From Pseudobdellovibrio sp. (lineage in GTDB: Bacteria > Bdellovibrionota > Bdellovibrionia > Bdellovibrionales > Bdellovibrionaceae), in NCBI GenBank assembly GCA_025449725.1, contig JANWIU010000181.1:1-5227 (forward strand): a DNA stretch of 5,227 nucleotides. The letters are read 5' to 3'. This document shows, one piece after another, positions 5,227 to 5,227 of this stretch (its first letter is position 1; every line of letters begins with the position of its first letter). Made by a program: the position numbers and the translations under genes. The notes below the pieces were generated by a model, which was given only the letters and a program-made list of their open reading frames with translations, did not search any database and was not told where the DNA came from.

Positions 5227-5227
5227 A

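Overview
This 5.2 kb window looks like chromosomal DNA from a Gram-negative bacterium. Five of its seven genes encode proteins with N-terminal export signals or membrane anchors, and several have paired cysteines suited to an oxidising periplasm. The moderate G+C and the mix of secreted orphan proteins with a Cys-rich repeat protein and an AlkP-superfamily phosphodiesterase would fit a Bdellovibrio-like or other delta-proteobacterial lineage. That taxonomic guess is an inference with low to moderate confidence; no rRNA or marker gene is present.

Layout. Positions 2-1225 (+) carry the C-terminal part of a superfamily 2 DEAD/DEAH (DECH) helicase of the restriction/defence type; its Walker A end lies left of the window. 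Positions 1342-1788 (+) encode a small secreted protein with two cysteines. Three genes follow on the minus strand, listed in transcription order. 3491-4162 encodes a secreted protein with a Cys-rich (GLG1/FGFR-type) module, a rod of six 11-residue repeats and a C-terminal helical segment. 2768-3313 encodes a secreted two-cysteine protein. 1802-2719 encodes a membrane-anchored exported protein of no recognised family. The last two are 48 bases apart and probably co-transcribed. A divergent plus-strand gene (4282-4866) encodes a probable lipoprotein. It ends 21 bases inside the 3' end of a minus-strand phosphodiesterase/alkaline phosphatase-superfamily gene that enters from the right edge (4846-5226).

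How the parts relate. The helicase may mark the edge of an accessory or defence segment, and the rest reads as an envelope gene cluster whose individual roles are unknown. The best regulatory region is the 119-base divergent intergenic stretch 4163-4281. It has an extended -10 element on the minus strand, a -10-like box on the plus strand and an inverted repeat between them. Other structures of interest are an imperfect 25-base palindrome just upstream of the 2768-3313 gene and a double GTTTAAAC palindrome near the convergent overlap. No tRNA, rRNA, CRISPR array or insertion sequence was found. No gene-free stretch exceeds 300 bases.
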